From: CAYNDB01 sp964395915
GTDB lineage: Bacteria; Nitrospinota_A; UBA7883; JAJRTC01
DNA length: 24,607 bases
Reading direction: 5' to 3'
Assembly: GCA_964395915.1 (NCBI GenBank)
Contig: CAYNDB010000028.1
Location: 1-24,607, forward strand
Under the pieces are notes generated by a model. The model did no database searches and was not told the origin of the DNA. It was given only the letters and a program-made list of their open reading frames with translations. Each line of letters starts with the position of its first letter. The stretch's first letter is position 1. The translations under genes were made by a program, and so were the position numbers. Of this stretch, positions 1 through 8,011 are shown piece after piece.

Positions 1-2
1 TT

Positions 3-80
3 GGCGAGATTTTATACCGCAAGCTTTTCCTCGAGCCTGCATGGGTAAAAAAAGGGAGAGCCTCAGGGCAACAGGATTAG
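3..80 (+). CDS. possible C-terminal tail of an unidentified gene entering from the left
   Basis: Reading frame 3 is open from the window edge to a TAG at 78-80 and encodes a plausible charged C-terminus ending ASGQQD. It would converge on the radical SAM gene that ends at 114. Only about 25 residues are visible and no family can be recognised. The other plus frames give less protein-like sequence, but so short an open stretch can easily be chance. The remaining bases up to 113 show nothing else that I can name. Confidence 0.2.
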   Translation, partial: GEILYRKLFLEPAWVKKGRASGQQD

Positions 81-113
81 CGTGGATAATCACCAGAATT
101 TATTACGATAAAA

Positions 114-1598
114 TCATAATAAATTATCAATGGCGTCTGGCTTGGGAGACTTTTGCTTTGCTACATTCGGCCCCATCCACGCCTTGAACTGGCTCCTCGC
201 TTTTAAAAGCCCTCTCAAGTGGCGCAATATCATCATCAGGTTGTGCGGATGCATTACAAGCGTTGGAATCAGTGATCTTAGATACCACCAATAGCTGCCG
301 TAAAAAGATAAAATCAACTTTGTATACAAGCGGTCCATCTCTTCCCAGCTTTCAAATTCGTTTGGCTTGAACACGAAATTAAGACAGTTCATTTTCCGCC
401 AATCGTTCTCAAACAAACCGTGTTGCTCAAGGTCGGCGTAGGCGGGGGAACCTGGAAAGGGAGCAAACTTGGACACGTTCAACTCATCAAGGTCCAGCCT
501 GGCAATAAATTCAATAGTACTCTGAACCGTTTCTGGAGTCTCTCCGGGAAGCCCCATAATAAAAAGGCCCTTGGCCCTAATTCCTGATTTTTTGATCAGT
601 CGGACGGTTTCTTCCACCGCCGTGAGGTCCACCATCATTTTGTGTTTGTTCAGAAGGTCCTGGTCACCAGACTCGATACCAAGGCTCACTCCAAAGCAGC
701 CACCTTTTTTAAGTGATTTCAAAAGCCCGCGGTCTACATGACCAATCCTTACGGCGCAGTTAAACGAAAATGGGTAGGGCGATTCCGCGAGTTTTCCGCA
801 AAGCTCCTCCACCCGTTTTCGTTTGAGCGTAAACAGGTCATCGTACATATTGAAATGTTTGATCCCGTACTTTTCATAAAGAAATGTCATGTGGTCAATG
901 ATGTAATCCGCGGTGTTATATCTAAAGCTCCTGCCAAACACCGACCGGTCACAAAAATCACATGTATAGGGGCAACCGCGGCTCGATATCAAAGGGGCTC
1001 CATGTGAGTTTGGAGCGTTAAGCAGGGGCAGCGCGTATTTATCGGGAAATCCATCCAGCAGGTGATACGCTGGCAGGGGCAGGTCGTCAAGCGTCATAAA
1101 CTCTTTTGGAGGTCCGGTATATTTCACTTTGCCGTTGTCCCTGTATACAACTCCGGGAACGGAAGAAGGATCATCTCCTTTTATAAGTTTTAAAAAAGGT
1201 ATCTCGCCCTCGCCAATCACCGCAAAATCAATATTTGGAAATTTCTCCAGCGCGCCTGTCACCACAGACGACACATGAACTCCGCCGAAGACAATTTTTA
1301 TTGAAGGGTCGAGTTCTTTTACAAAACAGGCTTTTTCGTATCCGTCAAGAAAGCTGGATGTGGTGGTGGTGAAGCCAATGAAATCCGGCTTCCAGCCGAT
1401 GATATTTTTAAGCTTTTCCAAGCCTTTGTCTGGCCCTGTTACAAGCAGGTCGAGCATTCGAACTTCGGCTCCACCTTTTTCCGCCACAGCCGCAAGAGAT
1501 AAAAGTCCAATGGGCGGCATACGGTTTAACGCCGTAGTAACATCTTTTTGCCCGGGTATCCAGTTCGACCCTTCCGGGTGGACAAGCGCGACCTTCAT
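114..1598 (-). CDS. B12-binding domain radical SAM protein
   Basis: A 494-residue protein with the two-domain layout of cobalamin-dependent radical SAM enzymes (BchE/P-methylase-like superfamily). Residues about 1-150 form a Rossmann-like B12-binding domain, with MPPIGLLSLAAVAE near residue 30, a GGVH strand near 105 and VIGEGE near 128. The radical SAM core carries CPYTCDFC, the CxxxCxxC iron-sulfur motif (Cys209, Cys213, Cys216), followed by a GIESG-type segment. Such enzymes make methylations or rearrangements at unactivated carbons; the substrate here is unknown. The gene lies 132 bases after the glycosyltransferase on the same strand, so it could tailor the polyene lipid, but the gap and a candidate promoter allow independent expression. 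The ATG at 1598 is the only sensible start, and its ribosome-binding site is weak. The family call is firm and the pathway role is inference. Confidence 0.88.
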   Translation of the reverse strand: MKVALVHPEGSNWIPGQKDVTTALNRMPPIGLLSLAAVAEKGGAEVRMLDLLVTGPDKGLEKLKNIIGWKPDFIGFTTTTSSFLDGYEKACFVKELDPSIKIVFGGVHVSSVVTGALEKFPNIDFAVIGEGEIPFLKLIKGDDPSSVPGVVYRDNGKVKYTGPPKEFMTLDDLPLPAYHLLDGFPDKYALPLLNAPNSHGAPLISSRGCPYTCDFCDRSVFGRSFRYNTADYIIDHMTFLYEKYGIKHFNMYDDLFTLKRKRVEELCGKLAESPYPFSFNCAVRIGHVDRGLLKSLKKGGCFGVSLGIESGDQDLLNKHKMMVDLTAVEETVRLIKKSGIRAKGLFIMGLPGETPETVQSTIEFIARLDLDELNVSKFAPFPGSPAYADLEQHGLFENDWRKMNCLNFVFKPNEFESWEEMDRLYTKLILSFYGSYWWYLRSLIPTLVMHPHNLMMILRHLRGLLKARSQFKAWMGPNVAKQKSPKPDAIDNLL

Positions 1599-1673
1599 AT
1601 ATCTATGACAAGCATTTCCTCAATCATCAGACCAACAATCGCAGAGAAAACATACCAGACCCGTTTTTCTTGA

Positions 1674-1682
1674 ATTGTATCA
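1674..1682 (-). promoter_or_regulatory. candidate extended -10 promoter for the radical SAM gene
   Basis: The minus strand reads TGATACAAT, an extended -10 (TGn followed by TACAAT, five of six to consensus), about 75 bases upstream of the ATG at 1598. No convincing -35 hexamer sits 16-18 bases upstream. It would let the radical SAM gene be transcribed apart from the polyene operon. Confidence 0.3.
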
Positions 1683-1730
1683 TAGAGATATGGGAAACAT
1701 TCGCCGTATGAAATCGAACCACCTTGCTGT

Positions 1731-2486
1731 TCACTCGACCTTTCCCGTTAAAGACTTGTATAATCCCCCGGGATAAAGACCTCGACTTAATAGCTTTCCC
1801 GCCACCATAATTGTTATTTTTGCGATATCCATCACCGGTCTAAAATGACTGGGCCGAGCGTCGCTATTATAAATCGCATCTATCGGAACGGAGATCGCCT
1901 TGAATCCGTTTCTTCCCGCCTCGATCAGGATTTCGCTTTCGAATACAAATCCTCTGCCTTTCCCGGTTTTTATTTTCACGCGTGAGAAAAGCTCCGCCGG
2001 ATAAAGGCGAAAGCCGGACTGACTATCCTTAAGCGGCATCCCTGCGGCCCAAGCCACCCAAAAGTTAGCGAATTTATTGGCGTTATACCTGGCTCTCGGT
2101 ATGCCTTCGCTGTTTTGAAAACGCATCCCGATAACCACCCTGCCGGGATAGTCAACAGAAGCCCTGACAAAGCGGGGGATATCGTCTGGCATATGCTGCC
2201 CGTCGCCATCCATGGTTATTATTTTTTCCGCGCCGGTTGCGATGGCATGTTCTATTCCACACCACAAGGTGGATGCTTTACCGAGGTTTTCGTCGTTGCG
2301 CAGTAAGGTCACGTCCAGGCTGGCAAGCTTGCTTGCGGTTGCGTCGGTGGAACAATCGTCCACTACGATTACGTGTTTTGCGTGGCAAAGAGCTTTCTCG
2401 GCGACTTCTTTAACGGTTTTTTCTTCGTTATAGGCGGGTATGACTACCGATATTTTCTCCGCGCCCGCCCAATCCAGCTTTTCCAC
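1731..2486 (-). CDS. family 2 glycosyltransferase (dolichyl-phosphate-mannose-synthase-like)
   Basis: A GT-A fold glycosyltransferase of about 251 residues. It opens with ISVVIPAYNEE, continues with VVDDCSTDAT and carries the metal-binding DGDGQH motif at residues 93-98, as in GT2 DPM/DPG-synthase-like enzymes that transfer a sugar from a nucleotide or to a lipid carrier. No membrane anchor is evident. I choose the GTG at 2486: a GGGAG stands six bases upstream, the start falls 16 bases after the dehydratase stop, and the family's usual N-terminus begins just inside. The longer ATG-started version from 2627 would overlap the dehydratase by more than 120 bases with sequence unlike the family. 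Aryl polyene clusters commonly pair a GT2 protein with an acyltransferase, so a role in building the glycolipid anchor is likely but inferred. Confidence 0.85.
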   Translation of the reverse strand: MEKLDWAGAEKISVVIPAYNEEKTVKEVAEKALCHAKHVIVVDDCSTDATASKLASLDVTLLRNDENLGKASTLWCGIEHAIATGAEKIITMDGDGQHMPDDIPRFVRASVDYPGRVVIGMRFQNSEGIPRARYNANKFANFWVAWAAGMPLKDSQSGFRLYPAELFSRVKIKTGKGRGFVFESEILIEAGRNGFKAISVPIDAIYNSDARPSHFRPVMDIAKITIMVAGKLLSRGLYPGGLYKSLTGKVE

Positions 2487-2502
2487 TATTTCTCCCGTGT
2501 TA

Positions 2503-2937
2503 TCAAACCGGTGGTTTTGTAAAGACAAACAGTCTTCCTTCCGCAACAGGAGCTTCCCCTGAAGAGACGGAAAAATCATATACGAAGGAATCGTTGATGG
2601 CAATCTTGCGCTTCGCGTATATTTCAAGGTTGCTTTTTAGGTTGTCCAGCCGTCCAACAAACAAGGTGATGTCCTTCAAACCACCAAGATACCCTTCCTC
2701 CGGTTTTTTTTGCGCTCCCGCCACCAATGCGCCATGGGCCGCCATAGCCTGCGCGGCATATTCGATAATACATATGGAGCCTAGCTGATCCCTATCGCGC
2801 AACGGATTCTCAGGATCAGTATGAGAGCTTGCTTTGCATACGATTTCATTGTTGTCCCATGTCTCTACGGTATCGATCAGGATCATATCCCCGGCGTGCG
2901 GTATCAGTTCCGACAGCCGCGCCTTGTTTATACGCAT
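2503..2937 (-). CDS. ApeP-type 3-hydroxyacyl-ACP dehydratase (hotdog fold)
   Basis: A 144-residue single hotdog-domain protein of the COG4706/ApeP-like type. The N-terminal LIPHAGDMILID segment carries the catalytic-type His14, and the central helix has the acidic residue in SICIIEYAAQAMAAHGAL. In characterised aryl polyene systems, ApeP works as a heteromeric dehydratase with ApeI on ACP-bound intermediates, introducing each double bond; an ApeI-type gene lies at 8907-9248. The start overlaps the 3' end of the chain-length-factor gene by 10 bases, which suggests translational coupling, and the glycosyltransferase follows at once. The family assignment rests on motif pattern and context. Substrate chain length cannot be read from sequence. 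Confidence 0.85.
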   Translation of the reverse strand: MRINKARLSELIPHAGDMILIDTVETWDNNEIVCKASSHTDPENPLRDRDQLGSICIIEYAAQAMAAHGALVAGAQKKPEEGYLGGLKDITLFVGRLDNLKSNLEIYAKRKIAINDSFVYDFSVSSGEAPVAEGRLFVFTKPPV

Positions 2938-3728
2938 GGTTTAACGTTAAGGCGAAGCAATGAGTGTTTTGTGTATTCAATCAGGATATCCATATTTTTT
3001 CCGTTCGCCAGAGAGAATAGAATAGGCAGACTTCTGGCGGCGGGATTGTCTGTGCGAAGAACTTCGAGATCAACGTTATCCATCCCGCTTTGCTTGTTTC
3101 CATCTTTAGGTGTTGTGGAAAGCTCCACCAGCGCCAGGCTACGTTCGCTTCTTGTTCTAGACAGGATAAAACTTACAGCAAACACGGCGTTTATCGGCAT
3201 TGCGTATTGAAGCGGCTTTGGCGACGGGATATCATACGCCACAAGCTGTATTTCTTCCGTTTCCGATACCAGTTGCGCTATAGATTCCATCAACGCCGAG
3301 CCAAATGTAGTCTCTTTGCAGGCTATGCTTACGCTGGCCTTCATGCATCCGGCCCCTATGAGCCAGTATCCAGCGGCCGCATTGTGGACGGAGTTATGAA
3401 ATGTGATCGGCGACACAACCTTGTTCAGTTTGGCCAGGGATTTAAAAAGTTTATCCATCACAAATCCGTCTCCCATGCTCGAAGCGAATACGGTTTGAAG
3501 GCTTTCCATTTTGGCCCCGGAGTTTTCTACCGCTTCCATCGCCACCTGGATCGCCAGCTGCACAGTTTTCACGCTTCTCCGACGCTCGTTGGCGGGCAGG
3601 ATATCCGGCTCCACATATTCCGGTTCCGACGGAATATAAAGCTTTTTACCCGTCAGAATGGCGGAAGACTCTCGCCAGTTGGTCATTGAGCTTCCAGCGA
3701 CCCCTACTCCATTGATGTAGAAATCCAC
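2928..3728 (-). CDS. beta-ketoacyl synthase chain-length-factor-like protein (ApeC type)
   Basis: A 266-residue protein related to the N-terminal half of ketosynthases (Ketoacyl-synt_2 type). It has the diagnostic TFHNSVHNAAAGYW segment (HNSVHN at residues 111-116) found in chain length factors of aryl polyene, flexirubin and xanthomonadin clusters. It lacks the CHH catalytic set and is far shorter than a full ketosynthase of about 400 residues, so it should be the non-catalytic partner of the ketosynthase at 3731-4933. In the characterised ApeO:ApeC pair the partner shapes the pocket that controls polyene length. Start is a GTG at 3728 with a clear GGAGG about ten bases upstream that overlaps the end of the ketosynthase gene. 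The two genes are separated by two bases. Confidence 0.87.
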   Translation of the reverse strand: MDFYINGVGVAGSSMTNWRESSAILTGKKLYIPSEPEYVEPDILPANERRRSVKTVQLAIQVAMEAVENSGAKMESLQTVFASSMGDGFVMDKLFKSLAKLNKVVSPITFHNSVHNAAAGYWLIGAGCMKASVSIACKETTFGSALMESIAQLVSETEEIQLVAYDIPSPKPLQYAMPINAVFAVSFILSRTRSERSLALVELSTTPKDGNKQSGMDNVDLEVLRTDNPAARSLPILFSLANGKNMDILIEYTKHSLLRLNVKPCV

Positions 3729-3730
3729 GG

Positions 3731-4933
3731 TTATCCTACCTCCATAACGAGGCTACAATTATTGCCACCGAAACCGAACGAGTTGACAAGAACAGTGGAC
3801 ACCTTCGCTTTCATTGTCGATGTGATTATCTTGCACGAGATGTCCGGGTCGATCTCCTCCATGTTGAGACATCCTGGGATCATCCCTGATTTTAGACAGA
3901 TCGCTGAGATGATCGATTCGACTATCCCTGCGGCTCCAAGGGTGTGGCCGGTCCATCCTTTGGTTGATCCGCACGGCGTGCCATTGCCGAAAATCCTTGA
4001 GATAGCATTTGCTTCGATAGTGTCGTTGGCGGGAGTGGCGGTTCCGTGCATGTTTATATAGTCGATCGCCTCAGGGCTTTTGCCGGACATTTTCAGAGCG
4101 GATCTCATAGCAAGCTCCGCTCCAATACCTTCCGGGTGCGGAGCGGACATGTGGTGCGCGTCGCTACTTTCGCCATACCCGGAAAGCAAAACCGCGCGTC
4201 CGCCGCATTCCACTTGCTCCGGCCTCTCCAGCAGAGCGAAGCCAGCCGCTTCTCCCAAGGATAGACCGTCTCGGTTCTTGTCGCACGGCTTGCAAGGCTT
4301 GGCGGAAACGATATTCAGAGAAGTGAACCCGTATAGCGTGGTCATGCATAGCGAGTCTACGCCGCCGACAATGGCCGCATCTGCGAAACCGGCTTCAATG
4401 TGGCGGGAGGCCGCGGCGAAAGCCTTTGCGCTTGATGAACATGCTGTAGATATAGTAAAAGCGGGGCCGGTCAGCCCGAAATATTCAGCTATATATTCCG
4501 CCGGGGAATAGAACCAGTGCGTATAATGAATCTTGTCTCTGAAGCGCTTTATTACCGATTCATCTTCAAGCGATGGATTCTTGTATGCAAGCTCCGTTTC
4601 CAGGATTCCAGAGGTGCTCGTCCCTATCACCAGTGAGATGCGGTCCGGTCCATATCTGTTTATCGCTTTACGTACAGACTCCTCAAACCCGTCCTGTAAA
4701 ATACACATTTGAGCGAGACGGTTATTTCTGCAATCGAATCGCTCCAACCTGCCCGTAACCGGAGAATTTTCAAGACCTTCAACCCTCCCGATATATGTAT
4801 TCAGGCCATGCGCGAAATCAAGATCGAGTGGAGCCAGTCCCGTTCGCTCTTCCCGAAGCGCGCCCTCCATGGAGGCTAGGCCTTTTCCGGCGGAACTAAG
4901 AGTGGTGTAACTACTTAATACTAAAGGTTTCAC
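3731..4933 (-). CDS. beta-ketoacyl-ACP synthase (FabF-like, aryl polyene KS)
   Basis: A full-length 400-residue condensing enzyme with the complete catalytic set: Cys165 in STACSSSAKAF, His296 in NMHGTATPANDT, Lys325 in GSTKGWTGH and His330. This is the elongating ketosynthase, expected to condense malonyl-ACP with the growing aryl-polyenoyl chain as a heterodimer with the adjacent chain-length factor. The start is a GTG at 4933 without an obvious Shine-Dalgarno sequence; the next start (Met22) would cut into the conserved N-terminal strand. A 126-base gap separates it from the exporter gene upstream and carries a paired AT-rich repeat, so this gene may open a second transcript through the dehydratase and glycosyltransferase. 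KS identity is certain; the polyene assignment comes from its neighbours. Confidence 0.93.
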   Translation of the reverse strand: MKPLVLSSYTTLSSAGKGLASMEGALREERTGLAPLDLDFAHGLNTYIGRVEGLENSPVTGRLERFDCRNNRLAQMCILQDGFEESVRKAINRYGPDRISLVIGTSTSGILETELAYKNPSLEDESVIKRFRDKIHYTHWFYSPAEYIAEYFGLTGPAFTISTACSSSAKAFAAASRHIEAGFADAAIVGGVDSLCMTTLYGFTSLNIVSAKPCKPCDKNRDGLSLGEAAGFALLERPEQVECGGRAVLLSGYGESSDAHHMSAPHPEGIGAELAMRSALKMSGKSPEAIDYINMHGTATPANDTIEANAISRIFGNGTPCGSTKGWTGHTLGAAGIVESIISAICLKSGMIPGCLNMEEIDPDISCKIITSTMKAKVSTVLVNSFGFGGNNCSLVMEVG

Positions 4934-4951
4934 GTTGGATTTTGTCAGGAA

Positions 4952-4981
4952 TAAAATATTTAATATACCATAAAATATTTA
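4952..4981. repeat. paired 11-bp AT-rich repeat upstream of the ketosynthase
   Basis: TAAAATATTTA occurs at 4952-4962 and again at 4971-4981, a 19-base period, in the 126-base gap before the ketosynthase start. Each copy is nearly self-complementary. On the minus strand a TATATT hexamer lies between the copies. The arrangement fits a two-site operator or a promoter UP-like region, but there is no direct evidence of binding. Confidence 0.4.
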
Positions 4982-5059
4982 CCGATCCATTAGAAACCAA
5001 GTAGCCGCTTTGGCTGGATGCAAGGAGATGTAATGTTACGGAATATGTGCGGGGCGTCA

Positions 5060-7396
5060 TTATTTTGCGTTGCCCATACTGGTTAAATCTTTCCTTGTGG
5101 CAAGGCTGAAAACAAGGCTTAGCGCGGCGCCAAGGAAGACTGTTGAGCCGATGGAGCTTAGCACATAAAGTTGTGACATAGCGAGTATTCCAAAAACCAG
5201 TATCGTGGATATATTACAGGTCAGGGCGGAGCTTAAGGTTCTGTTTCTTTCTTCTTGGGTAGGAAAATCACGGTTAAGAAAAAGGGCGTAGTCTATGCCT
5301 AACCCGGCGACTAGCAGCATTGATACGAGATGGAAAATCGACAGGCCTCCTTCCAGACGCGACAGGATAAACATCACAATGGCGATCGGCCCAGCAACGG
5401 ATATCAGAATGCGCCCGATATCCCGTGTTGAGCCCAGAAAAACGAACAGCGCGACAATAATAGCGAGCAATCCCAATATGCAGGCTGTGACAGCTTCACT
5501 ACGATATTCTTTTATCAAGTTTGTCGATTCACTTTTGATGTTTATATACCGCACACCATGTTTGCCGGTTGATTTTGCAAGTTCAATCAGATCGTTCTCA
5601 TTTTGTACGCGGTACAATGGGATCAGCGCAATCGATTTTCCGTCGACCTTCTTTAAAAGCAAAGACAATTTTAGCCCTATAGGTGTGCCACGCATATTTT
5701 CCGGGTTGGCAAACTTGCTGGATGATGCGTCTGTAACGTCCCGGATGAAAGGTCCGAAAGTATCCTTTTTAAATATCAGGCCTGAAACGGCGGCGGAGAG
5801 ATTTTTGCGCAGAAGCTCCTCATCCGGTATAAACTTCTGGCGCAACCGTTGCGTATTTATACTTGGAAGATATTTGGCCGCCATGTCGTATCCGCCAAGG
5901 GCCCCCTGTTCGACAAGCTTATCCAGCCTGACGGTGAGAGCCTCGCTTTTTTGCAGAACTTCCTCGGCGCTGGCCCCCCTGACCGTTATAAACCTCAGCG
6001 CATCGGGCGCGTTTAATTCCGCGCGCAATTTTTCGTCCAGCTTTCTGCCGCTCTCGGAGACCACGTTCAGTTTCGAAAGATTATCATCCCAAACCGGCAT
6101 ACCGCCAAATACAAGGAAAATGGCGGAGAAAATGGCAAACAGTATGAGTATGGGCGTTATTAAACGAGCGCGATCCGCAAAAAAGCTTATCATCGGCGCG
6201 CTGGATACAGGATCAGAAAGAAAAAAATCGTCCGCCACAGCCATCGGCAATATATATCGGGCCGATATCGCCGCCGCCAGCGTCCCGGCTATAGAAAACA
6301 CACCGAGCTGATTTAGTCCTGCAAAACCGGAAAACACCATTGCCGCATATCCTATGGATGTCGTTAAGGCTCCGATAATCAGGGTCGACCCGATCCTTCC
6401 AACAGTCGTCCGGGCTTTCTCCCCCTTCATTTTATGGGACATTACATGTATAGGGTAATCAACCGCCACGCCTATGATGGTCGCGCCGAATGCGATGGTG
6501 ATGCCATGCACATATCCGAACAATAGCTGTGTAGCCGCAACGGCAAAAACAACGCCTGTCAACAACGGCAGCGCGGACAAGACGACGGCGATAAACGAAC
6601 GAAACATAACAAGCAGAAAGATCACAACTACGCCAGAGGCCAGCGCCGTTATCCGTTCCGCCTCGGCTTTTATAAAGGCGCGCGATTCCACGGAAAAAAT
6701 ACCGGAGCCTGTGAGGCCAAGTTTTATTTCGCCTAAGGGATTCGTCTCCTTGAAAGTTCGCTTTATCAATCCGATCAGCTTCTCCTGCTCATCAATATTA
6801 AACGCGGAGGCCTTCGAGCTTAACAACATCAGCGCGCGGCTCCCGTCCGGTGAAAACCAGACTCCATGTTTTGTCGTCCGTTTAATGTTTCCTCTCATGT
6901 TTTTAACTATCGCCCGAAACTCCGCCGTTGGGTCGGACTCCAGATATTTTCCTGTAAATACACCGGTTAATGAAGAAAGCTCATCGAGCCTGTCCACCAG
7001 CTCAGAGCGCAGTTGTTTTGGTTCAAACCTCCCTTTTTTCATATTGGGGCTAAGCAGATAGCGCCATTTAAAAAGCTTATCGAGGTTATATTCCCGCCCT
7101 GACGAAGAGCCGTTTAGTATGTATTCAAATCGACCGGTTTGGCGTAGAGCTTCGGCCAGCTTGCCGCTTGCCTTTGCAAGCTTTATGGTGGAGGCTCCTT
7201 CAAGGCTTAAAATAATTATTCTGCCGTTAGCTCCAGAACGAAGGTCTTCTATAATAGAGCTATGTTCAGAGTCGTTAGCGCCACCCAGGAAAAAGGTCAG
7301 ATCCGAAACCAGCCGTACTGATGAAAACAAAAGCGCGCCCGCGCAGAAGATTATTGCGAGCCAGATAATAATAACTGTAACGGGCTTAGGTTTCAC
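5060..7396 (-). CDS. MMPL/RND-family exporter
   Basis: A 778-residue inner-membrane protein with RND/MMPL architecture. One N-terminal membrane segment (residues about 8-28) precedes a large periplasmic domain, then a membrane bundle from about 245 to 420, a second periplasmic domain, and a second bundle from about 635 to 770. The two bundles carry the paired acidic motifs GVAVDYPIHV and GLGIDYALFL, as expected for proton coupling. MMPL exporters are standard members of aryl polyene clusters and are thought to move the lipid-linked pigment from the inner membrane, handing it to a LolA-type carrier. The GTG start at 7396 overlaps the carrier's stop codon in a GTGA, so the two are translationally coupled. 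Length is usual for the family. Its cargo is inferred from context. Confidence 0.92.
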   Translation of the reverse strand: MKPKPVTVIIIWLAIIFCAGALLFSSVRLVSDLTFFLGGANDSEHSSIIEDLRSGANGRIIILSLEGASTIKLAKASGKLAEALRQTGRFEYILNGSSSGREYNLDKLFKWRYLLSPNMKKGRFEPKQLRSELVDRLDELSSLTGVFTGKYLESDPTAEFRAIVKNMRGNIKRTTKHGVWFSPDGSRALMLLSSKASAFNIDEQEKLIGLIKRTFKETNPLGEIKLGLTGSGIFSVESRAFIKAEAERITALASGVVVIFLLVMFRSFIAVVLSALPLLTGVVFAVAATQLLFGYVHGITIAFGATIIGVAVDYPIHVMSHKMKGEKARTTVGRIGSTLIIGALTTSIGYAAMVFSGFAGLNQLGVFSIAGTLAAAISARYILPMAVADDFFLSDPVSSAPMISFFADRARLITPILILFAIFSAIFLVFGGMPVWDDNLSKLNVVSESGRKLDEKLRAELNAPDALRFITVRGASAEEVLQKSEALTVRLDKLVEQGALGGYDMAAKYLPSINTQRLRQKFIPDEELLRKNLSAAVSGLIFKKDTFGPFIRDVTDASSSKFANPENMRGTPIGLKLSLLLKKVDGKSIALIPLYRVQNENDLIELAKSTGKHGVRYINIKSESTNLIKEYRSEAVTACILGLLAIIVALFVFLGSTRDIGRILISVAGPIAIVMFILSRLEGGLSIFHLVSMLLVAGLGIDYALFLNRDFPTQEERNRTLSSALTCNISTILVFGILAMSQLYVLSSIGSTVFLGAALSLVFSLATRKDLTSMGNAK

Positions 7397-7998
7397 TTAG
7401 GTTTCGGAAAGATTGTCATCACCGATATATCGCCGGATGGGCTGGTGATGTTGACTTGCATGATTTGGTTTTTACGCCCGGAAATATCTATTCTTTTAAT
7501 AGTTTCAAGCATTTGCGAAAGCTTCGGCTTCAACACGATATTCCATCCTTTAGCCTCCTTAAAGCTGATTTCATAAAAGCGGTTCAGCGTCTTCAGGTCA
7601 CCCGCCAAAGTTGCGCGGAAAGCTTCGATAAAAGCCCACAGGGGAGGGTACTGTTCAAGGGGGAACGTCTTGCTTTCGTTTTTAGATATATTTTCCACCG
7701 TCATTGTTCCGCCATCCGCCACATAGCGTTCATTAACCGGATTGGTAACATGTTGTTCAATATACGAAGGCGCCACATATTTCAATGTGCCGGAAATGCG
7801 TAAAGGCTCTTTTAGTATGGACATCGTTTTCACACCGGTAAACCGCGCCTCCATCTTTTGCACCTTTTTAAAACTATCCATCAATGATATTAGGTTGGGA
7901 TCATGGGCGTCTATATTGCCGCTGGCTCCTGGCGCCACTCCGGGGACGCAACAGATAAAAACCGCTACAACGATTATTTTGAAACTGATATGGTTCAT
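7393..7998 (-). CDS. LolA-like outer-membrane lipoprotein carrier protein
   Basis: A 201-residue exported protein. An N-terminal signal peptide (hydrophobic core IIVVAVFICC, probable cleavage near residue 23-26) is followed by a LolA-like half-barrel domain with characteristic segments MEARFTGVKTM, GTLKYVAPSYIEQHV and, near the C-terminus, IDISGRKNQIMQVNITSPSGD. LolA proteins carry hydrophobic molecules across the periplasm; cluster-encoded versions beside MMPL exporters are thought to ferry the aryl polyene lipid instead of ordinary lipoproteins. It starts 13 bases after the acyltransferase stop and overlaps the exporter start by four bases. Pairwise similarity to true LolA is likely low, so specificity for pigment lipid is inference. 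Confidence 0.82.
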   Translation of the reverse strand: MNHISFKIIVVAVFICCVPGVAPGASGNIDAHDPNLISLMDSFKKVQKMEARFTGVKTMSILKEPLRISGTLKYVAPSYIEQHVTNPVNERYVADGGTMTVENISKNESKTFPLEQYPPLWAFIEAFRATLAGDLKTLNRFYEISFKEAKGWNIVLKPKLSQMLETIKRIDISGRKNQIMQVNITSPSGDISVMTIFPKPK

Positions 7999-8011
7999 TT
8001 AATCAACAATT

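Noticed and set aside
2487..2627. Upstream extension of the glycosyltransferase to an ATG at 2627
   Set aside because: It would overlap the dehydratase by over 120 bases and has no family likeness, whereas the GTG at 2486 has a good ribosome-binding site.
3090..3689. Plus-strand open frame of 199 codons opposite the chain-length-factor gene
   Set aside because: His, Arg and Phe-rich shadow sequence with no motif; the minus-strand frame is a clear family member.
5295..6311. Long plus-strand open frame of 338 codons antisense to the exporter gene
   Set aside because: It is the mirror of the MMPL gene: it has no ribosome-binding site, no recognisable domain, and a composition typical of an antisense shadow (many Ser, Arg, Ile).
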